Shown in pieces: positions 13,488-13,510 of a DNA stretch of 13,510 nucleotides. Within the stretch, counting starts at the first letter, position 1. Each line of letters starts with the position of its first letter. Source of the stretch: JAFLUQ01 sp964442035 (GTDB lineage: Bacteria > Bacillota > Clostridia > UMGS1883). Position numbers and translations under genes: made by a program. The notes beneath the pieces are model-generated. The model saw nothing but the letters and a program-made list of their open reading frames with translations, was not told the DNA's origin and searched no databases. Location: contig CAYTWZ010000049.1 of assembly GCA_964442035.1 (NCBI GenBank), forward strand, positions 1-13,510, given 5' to 3'.

Positions 13488-13510
13488 ATAACTAAACGAA
13501 AGATGTCCCC
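13488..13510. repeat. Left end of a second copy of the dispersed element (cut by window edge)
   Basis: Twenty-two of 23 bases match 5601-5623 in the same orientation; the one difference is A versus G at the 16th base. Bases to the left (GCAAA versus CCGCT) do not match. The rest of the copy lies outside the window, upstream of the kdu promoter. Confidence 0.7.

Overview
The window looks like chromosomal DNA of an anaerobic, Gram-positive-type Clostridia bacterium, probably a gut or plant-fibre-associated Oscillospirales/Ruminococcaceae relative. The evidence is two S-layer-homology (SLH) surface proteins, AAGGAGG-type ribosome binding sites, TTGACA/TATAAT-type promoters, and a Kdu/Kdg uronate pathway in the style of gut Clostridia. 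Genus assignment is inference; no rRNA or other marker is present to settle it. No tRNA, rRNA, CRISPR array, transposase, integrase or phage gene was seen.

Layout. (1) 2-2953 (+): the 3' part of a large secreted SLH protein with three tandem ~98-residue modules, closed by a textbook terminator. (2) 3123-5540 (+): a two-gene operon of a HAD-family phosphatase and arginyl-tRNA synthetase (argS), ended by a 17-bp hairpin. (3) 5601-5749: a GC-rich, hairpin-rich non-coding stretch whose first 23 bases recur at the right edge of the window (13488-13510), so it appears to be a dispersed repeat. (4) 5750-8058: a 78-residue hypothetical gene (-) divergent from NAD-dependent DNA ligase ligA (+), with both promoters packed into about 100 bp. 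(5) 8109-8201: a strikingly symmetric nested palindrome between convergent genes, probably a bidirectional terminator. (6) 8209-9657 (-): a second SLH protein with a signal peptide, an Ig-like domain and a Gly-Asn-Ser tandem-repeat linker, driven by a near-consensus promoter. (7) 9980-13394 (-): a four-gene operon kduD-kduI-LUD-kdgK with a good promoter at 13433-13461.

How the genes work together. KduI isomerises 5-keto-4-deoxyuronate (from unsaturated uronates released by pectin or glycosaminoglycan lyases), KduD reduces the product to 2-keto-3-deoxygluconate (KDG), and KdgK phosphorylates KDG to KDPG for the Entner-Doudoroff aldolase. The aldolase, transporter, lyase and regulator are not in the window. 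A LUD-domain protein with a Cys-rich tail is embedded in this operon with its ribosome binding site overlapping the kduI stop, and its role there is unknown. The two SLH proteins are probably cell-wall-anchored surface proteins; nothing in the sequence ties them directly to uronate use.

The most unusual items are the dispersed structured repeat, the nested palindrome and the LUD gene inside the kdu operon. I did not find convincing evidence for a wholly new defence or mobile system.
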